Positions 1-10,392 of a stretch of 64,000 nt of DNA are shown here, one piece after another. A program made the translations under genes and the position numbers. The notes under the pieces are model-generated. The model searched no databases. It was given only the letters and a program-made list of their open reading frames with translations, and was not told the DNA's origin. How positions within the stretch are numbered: position 1 is the first letter of the stretch; each line of letters starts with the position of its first letter. Source of the stretch: Cercospora beticola (lineage: Eukaryota > Ascomycota > Dothideomycetes > Mycosphaerellales > Mycosphaerellaceae); contig NC_088935.1 of the NCBI RefSeq assembly GCF_033473495.1, forward strand, positions 5,208,001-5,272,000. Direction: 5' to 3'.

Positions 1-1389
1 TTCGATCGCATGTTCGCCTTCTACGACACAGACAACAATGGTATCATTGGTCTCGAAGAGTTTGTAGATGGCATGGCGTATCTGAGAGGACCTAAGCGTT
101 TCGCCTCCTTGCGGAGAACAATACAGGGCTACGATCTTGATGGTGATGGTTACGTGGATCGGAAAGACTTTCTGAGGATTCTTCGTGCAAAGCACATCAT
201 ACAGAAACAGCTTATCAGCGACCAGGTTGACTTTCTGGAATCGGAGCGAATATTGATGAGTCAGGATGTTCTGCGCTCGAATCAGCCTATTAGCTCTCTT
301 TTCGCAGATGAGCAGATCCCGCCTGGAGAGACAAGGCCACCGGGTGGCAAACGACCAGATGCGTTTGGCGACATGCAGCCATTGCCAGGCACTAAAACAA
401 TTCTGGACGAGCATGACCCTTTTGTGCGGAAGCGACCACCTCGCGAGCGGCTACGAGCAACATTGTCTAGATTCGAAGAGTTATTGAACGAGAATGACAT
501 GTCCCAGCAGGACAATGATGGGTCTGAAGAAGATACTGGCGTGCGCGAAATCCTCCCTGATGCCGAAGATGATATAGAAGATCCCTACTTACAGGACATC
601 CTCTGGCAGATCACAGAGAATGGTTTCAATGAACTACTCGATCCCCTGTTCCGGACTCGGGAGCTAAATGACCAAGAAATTGCCGACACTCGTGCTGAGA
701 GGAAGCAGTGGGCGTCAGAGATTGAAGATGCCATCGCAGTCGAGGCGCGCTCGCGCCAGAAGGAAATGGAAGAGCTTGAGGCCAGTAAACCATCACAAGG
801 AAGCACGAATGAGACATCATCAGGACGGAAAGCACCAGACTTGCCCGAACGTGCTCAGCCAGAAACTTTCAGCGACGGTATTGTGCCCACAGACTGGGTC
901 AGCCTGTCGAGACGCGAAGCTGAGATCGCGGACGCACCGCTAGACGAACTGCTGAACAATCTCGGCTATGGCTTACGTGACGACGATGCTACTATAACTG
1001 GGAGTGATGTGGCAGATTCAGATCCTCGTATTGCAGATTCTGGTAGCTCGACAATCTGGAATGGCAGACCTGCCAGTCGAGCCACTTCTCCGCTCAAGAC
1101 AGCGATTGCCGCCAACGACGAACCAACCTCCACTGACCCAACTCTTCCTCAGAATCGTCCGACTGCCGATTCTGCAGAAGGCAGTAGCAAGAGCCCTGCT
1201 CCAGCGAAAGCACCTTCAAAGTCTCGACTGAACAAGCTCGCTCAATTGAATGACTTGGAACGAGAAATGGAAGAGCGTGGAGGTCCTGGCAGACTGGCGT
1301 ATGATGAGGTCGAACATATTGTCGTCGCGGACGAAAAGCATGAGCTGAGAGGTTTGGTGAAGAGCTGGTTGGAATGGGCCAGCTTTTGA
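1..1389 (+). CDS. EF-hand calcium-binding protein, C-terminal part (5' truncated by window edge)
   Basis: The reading frame is open from base 1 and the true start lies outside the window. Two consecutive canonical EF-hand loops are seen, one of the form D-T-D-N-N-G-x-I-x-x-x-E and a second D-L-D-G-D-G-Y-V-D, separated by about 25 residues, so calcium binding is likely. After them come roughly 380 residues of polar, acidic, probably disordered sequence, and a short conserved-looking end in a hydrophobic W-L-E-W segment. It resembles a family of long fungal EF-hand proteins whose missing N-terminus may carry further domains; I do not know its partner or function. The next gene is on the same strand 1.2 kb away. 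The EF-hand call is firm and the family call is moderate. Confidence 0.8.
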   Translation, partial: FDRMFAFYDTDNNGIIGLEEFVDGMAYLRGPKRFASLRRTIQGYDLDGDGYVDRKDFLRILRAKHIIQKQLISDQVDFLESERILMSQDVLRSNQPISSLFADEQIPPGETRPPGGKRPDAFGDMQPLPGTKTILDEHDPFVRKRPPRERLRATLSRFEELLNENDMSQQDNDGSEEDTGVREILPDAEDDIEDPYLQDILWQITENGFNELLDPLFRTRELNDQEIADTRAERKQWASEIEDAIAVEARSRQKEMEELEASKPSQGSTNETSSGRKAPDLPERAQPETFSDGIVPTDWVSLSRREAEIADAPLDELLNNLGYGLRDDDATITGSDVADSDPRIADSGSSTIWNGRPASRATSPLKTAIAANDEPTSTDPTLPQNRPTADSAEGSSKSPAPAKAPSKSRLNKLAQLNDLEREMEERGGPGRLAYDEVEHIVVADEKHELRGLVKSWLEWASF

Positions 1390-2603
1390 TCCCCCGAGAC
1401 CTGCAATACTTTGACAAGAAATGGTCAGCCTTCCCTACCACGACGCGCCGGGGCTGATTGTCCCTGGAGTGTGCTGAACAGAAGCGAGATGTCATGACTT
1501 CAGTAGACAGTGTTCTGCATAGTGTATGAATGAGGAAAGATGTTTGGATATGTCTTCTTGGCAAACCATTACCTGCCAACAAGCTCTTCTTGTGGCCTTT
1601 ACATCGAACGAGTTCTCGACCTTGTGGAAAGAATATTCATCTAGCTAAGACCCAGAGCGTACGTCCCGTCTCCACAAATTCTTCTCACGATTGACTTCCA
1701 CAACCTTACGTACAAAAGCGTGGGATTTCCCGCATATGTATGTATGCCACTGACTCGCACATACCTTTTTCGTGCCATAGACTCGGTATGGCAATGCACG
1801 TAGACGAAGCGCTTAGCTCGCTAATCTACATACCGCTGTGATTGTACTTGTAAACTTACGCCTTATACGAGTCATTGAGCTTTCGCAAAGCCTGTATTCG
1901 CAATAGACTCGGGAGCGAAATATGCAAGTAGACGACGGCTTCGCTGGTGGGTAATTAGTGGGTATGATGCCTCAGGCATACATCACCTGAGGTGAAATCC
2001 TACCACTATACTTGTATGCAAGTGGATGGAGAAGAACAGGACCCTGACTTTTAGGAAGCGAATTTGAACGATGTCTGAATTTGGTGATAGGACCGTGTCG
2101 CAGTACATCAATCTCCGAGGCGATGTGACATTTGCTGCTGAACGGCATGTGAAAGTACCAGTTCGTCGCAGAATCTGTCTGTTTCGATCGTGTTCGAATC
2201 AAGATTTTGCGTGACATTGCAGGTCAGAGAAAGTCCAATCGTCCGAAAGTCAGCCATCGACACCGAGGCAAGAATGCAAGTACTTCAACTGCCGCGAAAA
2301 TGCACAAGCAGCAAAATCCTGCGACGCAGGAACACAGAGAGCGTACAGTACTTCGTCGCATCAGTGCTCGAGCCCAAACCTCGCTACCATCCCCATGGAG
2401 CCACTAACCCGCTCACTCACACGAAACGGGCCTACAGAGCGCCCCAACGTTAGACATAGTGGCGATTGATGGAGAAAAATGATGGATTCTTCCGGCCTAG
2501 CCACCACAGGGCGTGCGAACTACTCCAGATCCCCCAAGGTCCCCTGGCAGCCTTGAGCAACACCGGTCGTAGACCATGATCATTAGTCTTGCGACCAACA
2601 ACG
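1390..2603. other. Intergenic region with a duplicated motif
   Basis: No supported gene. It contains the 3' end of the EF-hand gene and the promoter of the rhodopsin-domain gene. A two-part motif (ATAGACTCGG followed 7-9 bases later by ATGCAMGTAGACGA) occurs twice, at 1777-1807 and 1903-1935. A 7-bp inverted repeat CCTCAGG/CCTGAGG with a 9-base loop lies at 1970-1992. Confidence 0.5.
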
Positions 2604-3923
2604 ATGCCTGGCAATTTGGAATCGATTCCGGCTTCTGTGATCGCCTCATGGCCGCCGCCGAACTACGATGATCCCGAGCGGAGGGCGTGGATGCCGATTT
2701 TTGGAGGGATTTTGCAAGCTGTTACAACAGTGTTGTTTACGACGAGGCTGGGGTTAAGAGCTGGTGGGCAGGCTGGTGGGTTCGGACTTGATGATGTGAG
2801 TCGGACACAATCCTGATGTAGAATGCTGCTGACGCCGAAAGGCGCTTCTTGTGCCGGCATTTCTAGCAGGCACCGTATTTACGGCCTTCTGCCTGCTGGC
2901 TTCGGAGTCGTATGGCATGGACCGGCACATCTGGGATGTGAGGCCAGAGAAATTCGAAAAGATCGTTCTCGCTGGATGGGCAGCGCAGCTGGCTTTCCTC
3001 GTCAGTACCTGCAGCACGAAGATATCAGTACTACTCTTCTATCGAAGACTTACTGAAGGAAGTTGCCATAAGCTCTGGAAGGTAAGTCAAAGATCGGCGA
3101 AGACTGACTCGCCGCTGATCGTTAGCAGTATCTGATCATCGGCGCCATTGCGTTCACTGCATCGTACTGCACCGCATTAGTGCTGGCACTCATCTTCAAC
3201 TGTTCTCCAACAGACGCATACTGGAAGTCTTACGACCCCAAATATACCGCGAATTACCACTGCACAGACACGAAAGTGCTGAATCCACTCTCCGGGGCCT
3301 TGAGCATCCTCAGCGATGTGTACCCTGTGCTTCTTCCAATGGCAATCATGGCCAAGCTCAAAGCCACGAGACGACAGAAAATCGCGCTCAACATCGTCTT
3401 CAGTTTCGGATTCCTGGTAGTGGGCGCAGGAGTCGCGCGGACATACTACCTTGAACGCTTGGGCACGCACTGGGATATCACCTGGCTGGGCTTCGATGTC
3501 CTGGTCTGGTCGCAGCTGGAACTTCAATTGGCCATCATCTGCGCAAGTGCACCGGCGCTCCGAGTCCTGTTCCGGCGATATCTGAGCAGTTCGATGACAC
3601 GAGCCATGATCACGTCGAAGCTCAGCTCAGGCAGGAATGCTCCTCAGCAACAACATTCACCGCCAGATGACACGGAAGCCATCATCAGTTATTCCTCGAA
3701 ACAATGCAGGCGATCGATGGAACACAGTAATGTTGGGGCGGCCGCGTTGAAGAGGAAGGATGTCGAGGCGAGCGTGAAGAGCATCGATGACATGGATGAT
3801 ACCTGTTACCCCATCAATGTGCGTTCCTCAACGACATCAAATATGCCAGTGCAGACGCCTGAAGCGTTCGAGACTTTTGCGTTGGAAAATCTGCGAGCGC
3901 AACGGAGGCACTTCATACGTTGA
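2604..3923 (+). CDS. Fungal rhodopsin-domain integral membrane protein (SAT4/PTH11-like), 3 exons
   Basis: Exons 2604-2795, 2842-3081 and 3129-3923 join in frame to give 408 aa. Introns 2796-2841 and 3082-3128 have GTGAGT and GTAAGT donors. The ATG at 2604 is the first in-frame start. The N-terminus carries the family pattern W-P-P-x-N-Y-D-D-P, then several hydrophobic helices, the hallmark Y-G-x-D-R-H-I-W-D-V loop, a cysteine-containing extracellular loop near the third exon start, and a polar cytoplasmic tail of about 130 residues. These fungal seven-helix proteins sit in the plasma membrane and some relatives act as G-protein-coupled surface sensors; the ligand is unknown. A second member of the family lies at 25354-26866. 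Membership is well supported; any signalling role is inference. Confidence 0.88.
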
Positions 3924-4891
3924 GGAGTGGTGAAGCTCCTGCTGTTGCTGTCGCCGCTGCATGCGTGCATCATTACGATCGAGGAGAATGCGTCAACCAG
4001 GTATGGAATATGTATTAGCCAACGGTGATGTGTTCTGCATCGGTCAGCCCGCGAGGCTTTGTCCATGGTAGCGAGCCACACGCACCCCTCTTCAGCCGCG
4101 CATTGCATCGCATGCAAGCAAGCGACTCATACGCACATCTCATGTCATGCTTGTGATCATGCATCGCCCGGATCAGTCGTTACGTCCCTCCTTGTCTCAT
4201 GAATACGACAGTGCATACGATATTGCTGGGCTGTCGGCTGCTCCGGCGGTTGACGTACATAGATGTGGCCTTTTTTGAAACGGTGTATGCAGGCTGATGA
4301 GGCTCCGTCAGCTCCGGAACAGGCTCCAGGCCAGGAACGCGTATTTCTGGGCGCGTGAGGATGATGGAGCCGACATGAGTTTCGAGTCTCGACCCTCTGA
4401 CGGTGATGTGAGGATGCTGCCTTGTCCCACGTTCGAGGACTACTGCGGTACCTGCGTGAGACACGTGGGATGGCGTAGTGGCGGAGAGCAGAGAGCGAAA
4501 AGGGTGCAAGAGCAAGAGCATGTGGTTGGTGGTTGCGATTGGACGGGCGGAAGGTCCGCCCGAATTGACGGTCTCTTTTGCACGGCCACTTCTCAAATTT
4601 GAACCAAGGCAAAGCATGCAGTGAGATGCGGCACTTTGGCATGCACAAATGCACATCATCATGATTACCTGATGAGAGCTCCTGATCAGCAACACCACGA
4701 GCAAGTGTGATTGAGTTCAAGTCGAGCCCACGCGGGAGGGACAGCTGAAGAGGCAGCTGCGGAGTAAATAGACTTTCGCCTCATTACATTAGCTTGTTCG
4801 GCAGTGGGGTGATTGTCGCTGTGTGTGTGGACTGTGGACTGCACGGCTACGAGCGGCGCAAAGCAGACAAAACTCTCTTGCACTCCCCTCT
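3924..4891. other. Intergenic region between convergent genes
   Basis: This lies between the 3' ends of the rhodopsin-domain gene and the lactonase-like gene. Several short open frames overlap on both strands but none shows a recognisable domain or a splice-consistent structure. I see no gene here. Confidence 0.5.
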
Positions 4892-6064
4892 TCACGTGAA
4901 GAAGCCCCCATTCTGCTTCTGCTGCTTCTGAAGTCCTAGGAACGTCTCTTCGTCGTGCCCCGGGATCACTTGACCTCTCGTCTGGCGCTCGATTTGCTTG
5001 AGTCGGCAGGTGCTGCGGAACCAGGCAGGATGATCGCGGGCGAGCCAGCCTTGGGGAATGCCGTCCCGCCACTGGAGAAGAGATCGTTAGCATGGATGAG
5101 GTTGAAGGAAGTACGGGACCGGACAAGGAACATACGTTCTCGATGACGTGGCAGTGGTCGCTGATGAAGAGGAAGGTGCCGCTGTTGGGCATGTTGATTT
5201 GCATTCCGATCAAGCCGTCCGTGTGGCCCGGTAGGTGGTGAAGTGTGATACCTCTATTGAGCGTTAGTGCATGCTGGTTGTCTGCAAGGTGTGGGTCGAT
5301 CTCACTGGCAGAAGTCCAACGTCCTCTCATCGAATGTCTTCCAGTTGCTGCTGACTTTTAGCAGTCCGAAGCACAATGAGAAGCTCCAGATTGTACGACT
5401 CACAGATCCAGTCTCAAGTAATGCTTCAGATACACGCCCACATCGGCACCCGTAGCGACCGACCAGAATGCCGAGCGCAATTCAAGATCATGCACCCATA
5501 TTTCGATGTCCTTCCTGTCGAGGAACAAATCCAAGCCGCCTGCGTGATCGAGGTGAAGATGTCCAATGATGATCTTCTTCACATCTTCCAGTTTGTGCCC
5601 TGTCGCTTCAATCGCGGCGTCGAGCTCGTGGTGCGATTCGTACTTGACTCGAGTAAAGACGTCGGAAAGCTGAGGTCCCCAGACGGTAGGATAGTCCTTT
5701 CCGCAACCTGTACAACACGGAAAGCTTTCAATATGTCATTCCGTTGCCAACGTGTCTCGAGTGCTCTATCTCACACACGGCCAAGAACAACGGAAAAGAG
5801 TTCCTTACCTGTTTCCCACAAAATCACACCTTCGATGGGATGATCAATCAGGATGCAGTACATGGGCAGTTGTCTCCGTTTGTTCACAAATGGCTGATCT
5901 TTCGTGCTGTGCAAGCTGGTGTTCCCGCCTCGTACAACGAAGCCTTCATCGCACTCCAGCCATCCGACCTCTAGCAGCCAGAACTTGGTGCCCTTTGGGC
6001 AAACATTGGAGACGTGGTTCGGAACGGCACCTTCGTCTATTTGTCGTTGAATTGCAGCCGCCAT
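4892..6064 (-). CDS. Metallo-beta-lactamase-fold hydrolase related to N-acyl-homoserine-lactone lactonases, 5 exons
   Basis: On the minus strand, exons 6064-5809, 5707-5404, 5350-5306, 5253-5136 and 5071-4892 splice in frame to about 300 aa. All introns have GT donors and AG acceptors; the exon 3 acceptor is a CAGCAG doublet, so one residue is uncertain. The metal-binding H-L-H-L-D-H motif is at residues 135-140, followed by H212 (P-G-H-T-D-G), D234 (S-D-H-C-H) and H280 (P-G-H-D-E), so the full dizinc ligand set is present. The segment before the motif (D-Y-P-x-V-W-G-P) also matches the AHL-lactonase subgroup. The residue three after D234, a catalytic tyrosine in AiiA, is histidine here. It probably opens a lactone or similar ester; substrate unknown. 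A start at the upstream TTG is not favoured. Confidence 0.85.
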
Positions 6065-7418
6065 GGTATATGGTATTGCGGTGGTGACTCCGACCCCGAC
6101 AGAGGCGCGGATGTGTTGCAGCAGGTGTTGCAAATGTCGTATCTGCAGGCTTCCGCCCTGCTGTGACTGCAGTCCAACTCAACCATTATCTATTGCTCTT
6201 TGCGACACATCACCTCGCAGACCTTCCCTGCTGCCCTCCATGCTACAACATGCGCATTGAGGGGATTGTGCGGGGAGCTCCAGGGTGGTGACAGGGAGTT
6301 GATAGGACGTCGACCCCATGAACATCGATGTTCCCAATGCATCCTCGCGGGCTTACGGAGTGTCCCAATCGTGCTGCATTGGTCTGAATGCAGCAGTCGA
6401 GCACGCGAGCTTGTGAGTAGCCGGTGCTCGCCATTCCGACCTGGTTGTCGGCAGCTGCTCCGCGCGTCTCGACTCTCGACTACTGTGTGCGTCGCGTGCG
6501 GTCGTCGTCGCGTGATGTGCAACGGGGCAAACGAGTCAGATGCACGGTCGCCGGCTCACGGCCACGCGAGCCGATGCCACACTGCGCCCGTGGGGGTGGG
6601 ACCCAGAACACGATTCAAACCACCAGCAGCAACCGTTTTCGCTGTCGACATCGAGGATCCTGGAGAATGTGACGGACCAGTCACAGCCCCGCGGCTGACC
6701 CAAGAGATCTGCTAGTCGCGCATGAGATGCATCGACGCATGGGCGCATCGCTGCGTGTGCTGCAGGAGTGCTCCGACGGCCTGGTCTGCACGCTCGGCCG
6801 TTGCACCAGCTGGCAGCACACTGCGCGCGAGATTTGGGCAGACCGAGTCCTGTACACGGACACCCGTGCGAAAGTGACTGATCTCCTCCACGCTGGACGT
6901 GTCTGGCCGCCTCCCCATGTGTCAGTGGCCACTCGCGACCTGCTATTTGTGGTTGCCAATTCTGACTACAGACCAACAGCTCCACATCATGGCTGCGCAA
7001 CAGGCAACTCCGCGTGGGATGCAAAAAAGGTATCGGCCGGCCTCACGACACAATTCGGCGGCTGACGCTTCTCCTCACCATGCTGTCCGAAGTGTCCGTC
7101 CGTCACGCGGTGACGCTGGCGGCTGTGTTAAATAGGACCGACCCACTGGCCTCGCGACAATGGCCCATCACGTTGCCACGCCTGGCCGTTTGCTGGGACT
7201 CGACCTATCATCCTTCCCGCATATGATGCGTAGCACCTGTGCTTGACAAGTCATATTCACTGCTCCAAGCCGGCCGACTTTGTGCTTGTACTCCCTCCTC
7301 GCACGCCCTTTCGATATCGTGCTTCTCGATCATATCCGCGCTTCTTCCTTCCCTCTCATAAGAGGCCGTCTCAATCCTTCTGTTCCTTCAAGATCACCCA
7401 CCTTGGGCACCTGACACC
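6065..7418. other. Intergenic region, divergent promoters
   Basis: This 1.35 kb stretch separates the divergent lactonase-like and GNAT genes. It is GC-rich around 6200-7130, with many overlapping spurious open frames on both strands. A pyrimidine-rich tract around 7290-7400 just before the GNAT start looks like a fungal 5' leader. No gene was recognised. Confidence 0.5.
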
Positions 7419-8350
7419 ATGTCTCCTCTCATCATGGATCAGTATCGATCGACCTCAGCCACTCAGTCAAGACGCCTTCGATCAAAAAACTATGCCCTGA
7501 CTTGGGCAGGACCGGACGATGCCCCGAGCATTGTTGCCATTGAGTTCGACGCTTTCAAGGGCGAGAAGACCAACCACATCCTGTCATATCGCGACTTCAC
7601 TCAACCAGCACATCGCCAGCGAGCACTGCTCATGTACCAGAACGCCATGACCGGCTCGGATAGCATTCGCAGACGCAAGAAGTCTGCTTCAGCTCGCCGG
7701 GTTGAGCGAAGACCCAATACTGATATCGTGCGATTCCGAAAAGTGACAGATGTGGAGAACAAGCTGATCATCTCGTGGGCAAAGACGGAGATCAAGACTT
7801 ACACCGAGGATGAGCTGGCCAGCCCGGCGGACAGCGGGCACGAAGGGGAGGCAGTGATGAACCGGGAATGGTTCGCACTGAACGAGAAGCTGAAGAGGGA
7901 TTATATGGGTACCCAAAAGCATTGTTGTATGTTGCTCGTCTTCCCATTGGGCATACGTCTTCACTAACACATTTCCCAGACATCAGCATGCTCGCCACTT
8001 CACCTGCATATCAGCACAATGGTGCAGGCACAATGCTACTTGAAGACATCCTCCGAGAAGCCGACGATGCGGGCATCGAATGCTATCTCGAGGCTACCGA
8101 CACCGCCAAGCCTCTCTACGAACGCCATGGCTTCGAAACGGTCAACGTACTGGAATTCGATCCCTCTCACTACGGTGTCCTTGGGTTCCGCGTAGAACGC
8201 CAAACGATCATGATCCGCGGTGCCTTGGACCCCATCACAAAACAGCGAAAGCCTGTCCGAAGCTGGCATGAGGCGACCGGTCGTGAAGGTTCACCTTCAC
8301 CTTCGCCAAGTTCCTCGAGCGAGAACAGCGAGAACGAGGGTGGTGCTTGA
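7419..8350 (+). CDS. GNAT-family N-acetyltransferase, 2 exons
   Basis: Exons 7419-7926 and 7980-8350 join through a 53-bp intron with a GTATGT donor and CAG acceptor, giving 292 aa. The second exon carries the acetyl-CoA binding motif A as Q-H-N-G-A-G after a short beta strand (M-L-A-T-S-P), followed by a helix and the Y-E-R-H-G-F strand-turn typical of GNAT C-termini. Residues about 70-150 form an insertion with a basic patch (R-R-R-K-K). The last 25 residues are Ser/Glu-rich. It resembles the uncharacterised fungal GNAT proteins often found near secondary metabolism or stress genes; the acceptor substrate is unknown. An internal ATG at residue 6 could also serve as the start. Confidence 0.85.
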
Positions 8351-9268
8351 TGTGACAGCGAAGATTGCAGTGCACGGAACACGGCGTTGGTGGATGAGCT
8401 CGGTCTGGAGAGGCTGACCGGCTGGCGGCTTGGCGTTGCGAAAGAGACGACTGCATTGCATCGACGGTGGTGAAGGCGATCTGATCATCGGTCTATGCTG
8501 TACGGTATTTCGTTGTATGGTATTCACCAGGAGTTCAAAAGCGGGTAAAGGAGTAAAAAGATGGACTATATTGATAATTTCTTGGGCATTGGCAACGGAA
8601 TGGAAAGGTGGGTTGGTGGTTGCAGAGGCGTCAAAAGCGATCAGTGGGAGAATGTCTAGTATTCTTGGATAGTTGCTGGCATGAATCGAGCGTATTGTTT
8701 TGAACTTGTTTGTTGATCTTTGATCATGATGTCGGCATTGGCAGAATACGGTTGGGGTGGTGATGAGGTTGGGCAATGACCTTCCCGATCAATGGACTCT
8801 GACTCCCGACTAAGAGGTAGCCCGCCAGAATCCCAAGTTACTCCAGGTGCCCTTGCCAACCCCTTCAAAGTATCAGAAGACAAGCAGGTAGAAGTTCGCG
8901 ATTTTGAACTGGTGCTTGGTGCAGCAAGAGTATGCTTAGTCGTTCAACCTCGTACTCCGTACCTTGGTTGTTCAAAAGCTGCCGAAGCTGTCTCTCGGTC
9001 TGGTTTCCGAGACACCTTCGCTCAATACCATCATTGCACTCCTGAGGGAGGAGGGGCTACGCGATGCGAAACGCAGTCGAAGCCCAGAAGTGCGAGAGTG
9101 GGGACACGAGACGAGGAAGGAGAGCCCCACGAAGCTTTGACGAAAAGTCGCGCTATCACGTGCCGTGACTTTGCGATAGCACATGCACGTCATAAAATCT
9201 GAGACTTTAAACATTCGAGGTCGACGAGCTTCCTTACCACTCACAGACGCTCGCCTGCCTTCGTCAAA
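8351..9268. other. Intergenic region
   Basis: This holds the 3' flank of the GNAT gene and the promoter of the PBDC1-type gene. Short frames here have no domain support. A CT-rich stretch precedes the downstream start codon. Confidence 0.5.
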
Positions 9269-9882
9269 ATGTCTCTCCAAACCTCCGCAGGACCGATCAA
9301 CGCCGAAGATGCCGACAACTTCGAGGAGATCGAGAAGCAGTTCGCCGTCAAAGGTGAGCCAGCCCTTCCACCATCCCACCAAAAACCCAACAACTCCAGA
9401 AATCCTAACATCACCTTCTTTCTTCTGATCTAGTCGTCGAACACATGTCAACATACTGGTCCATCCTCGAAAAACTCCCCGGCTCCAAACTCCGCCTGAC
9501 AAAATACGACGACGAAATCCTCGAGCACTTCAACAAAGAATTTCCCGACTTTGACCTCAAAGCTACGATTAATGAGGATGATATGAAGAGTAAAGAGGGG
9601 AAAGAGAAGTGGAGAAATTTCATCAATGCGTATGAGAAGAAGATTGAGGATTATAATTTTGGGGCTATGGTTAGGGCGAATCCGGCGTTTGAGTATGATG
9701 AGAAGGGGACGATATTTGGTGAGTGAGAGGAGTTTGTTTAGTTGGTATTTGTGTTGTGTGGGTTTTGCTGATAATAGTTTTTCGTAGCTGTTCGCATGCA
9801 GTTCTATGCGATTGAGATTGCGAGGAATCGGGCTGGTTTGAATGACTGGATTTATGAGAAGGCTAAGGCTAGCAAGTCATGA
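9269..9882 (+). CDS. PBDC1/Chp1-type protein (predicted eEF1A chaperone), 3 exons
   Basis: Exons 9269-9353, 9434-9718 and 9788-9882 join in frame to 154 aa, the usual length for the family. Diagnostic segments are E-K-Q-F-A-V-K near the start, L-T-K-x-D-D-E-I in the middle, K-E-K-W-R-N-F, the E-D-Y-N-F-G segment, and a C-terminal F-Y-A-I-E-I-A-R-N-R run that closely follows the PBDC1 consensus (budding-yeast YPL225W). Yeast Chp1 is known as a ribosome-associated chaperone that helps fold the elongation factor eEF1A during synthesis; this copy presumably does the same in the cytoplasm. Both introns fall in phase 1 and are under 85 bp. Confidence 0.9.
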
Positions 9883-10392
9883 AGCTGTGCTGCGAGATGT
9901 GCAAGCTTCTGCGATCAGCGGACGCAACCTTGGCTCGGTCAGCTTGCGGCATAGAATTCTTGATGGGAGATACTCACGGCCGTGTTGGATTGTTCCGCCT
10001 CTCGACGCTCGGAGCAAGAATCAGAAGGTGCCGCGGAAGATGTCGAGTACATCTTTGTAGACCTTGACAGCCGGAGGACACATTTTGGAGAATGCGACGA
10101 GCCAAATCATCTGCAAAATGGTAGGTGAGGTGGATATACCCCGTCAGGCGCGCAAGGGGCGCAATAGATAGAGCACATTGCATTGTTCGGTGAGCGCGGG
10201 TGAAGAACAATCGTAAGCAAATTCTTTCTCCCGGCTTCGTGTACACCTCACCAAACCAGCAAATTCACGCCTCAAACGGTGAAAGGTCCGTGCAGTTCGA
10301 GTGCCACTTCGAACAAACAGCGTTGGAAGCTTTACTTGGGTACAGGAAATTCTAGCTTTACACATGGCACTACTTGCGCATCGACAAGGTCA
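9883..10392. other. Intergenic region upstream of the ABC transporter
   Basis: This holds the 3' flank of the PBDC1-type gene and the promoter of the Ste6-like gene. The frame upstream of 10393 stays open but contains no ATG in phase, only a GTG at 10279, so the CDS starts at 10393. Confidence 0.5.

Noticed and set aside
2190..2235. GTTCGAATC resembling a tRNA B box
   Set aside because: No matching acceptor stem, A box or cloverleaf could be formed around it. No other tRNA-like candidate was found by eye.
6200..7226. Many overlapping frames of 70-170 codons on both strands
   Set aside because: They arise from GC-rich sequence with few stop codons; none has a domain or splice logic.
10279..10392. 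Upstream extension of the ABC transporter from a GTG codon
   Set aside because: There is no ATG in this extension, and fungal nuclear genes rarely start at GTG.
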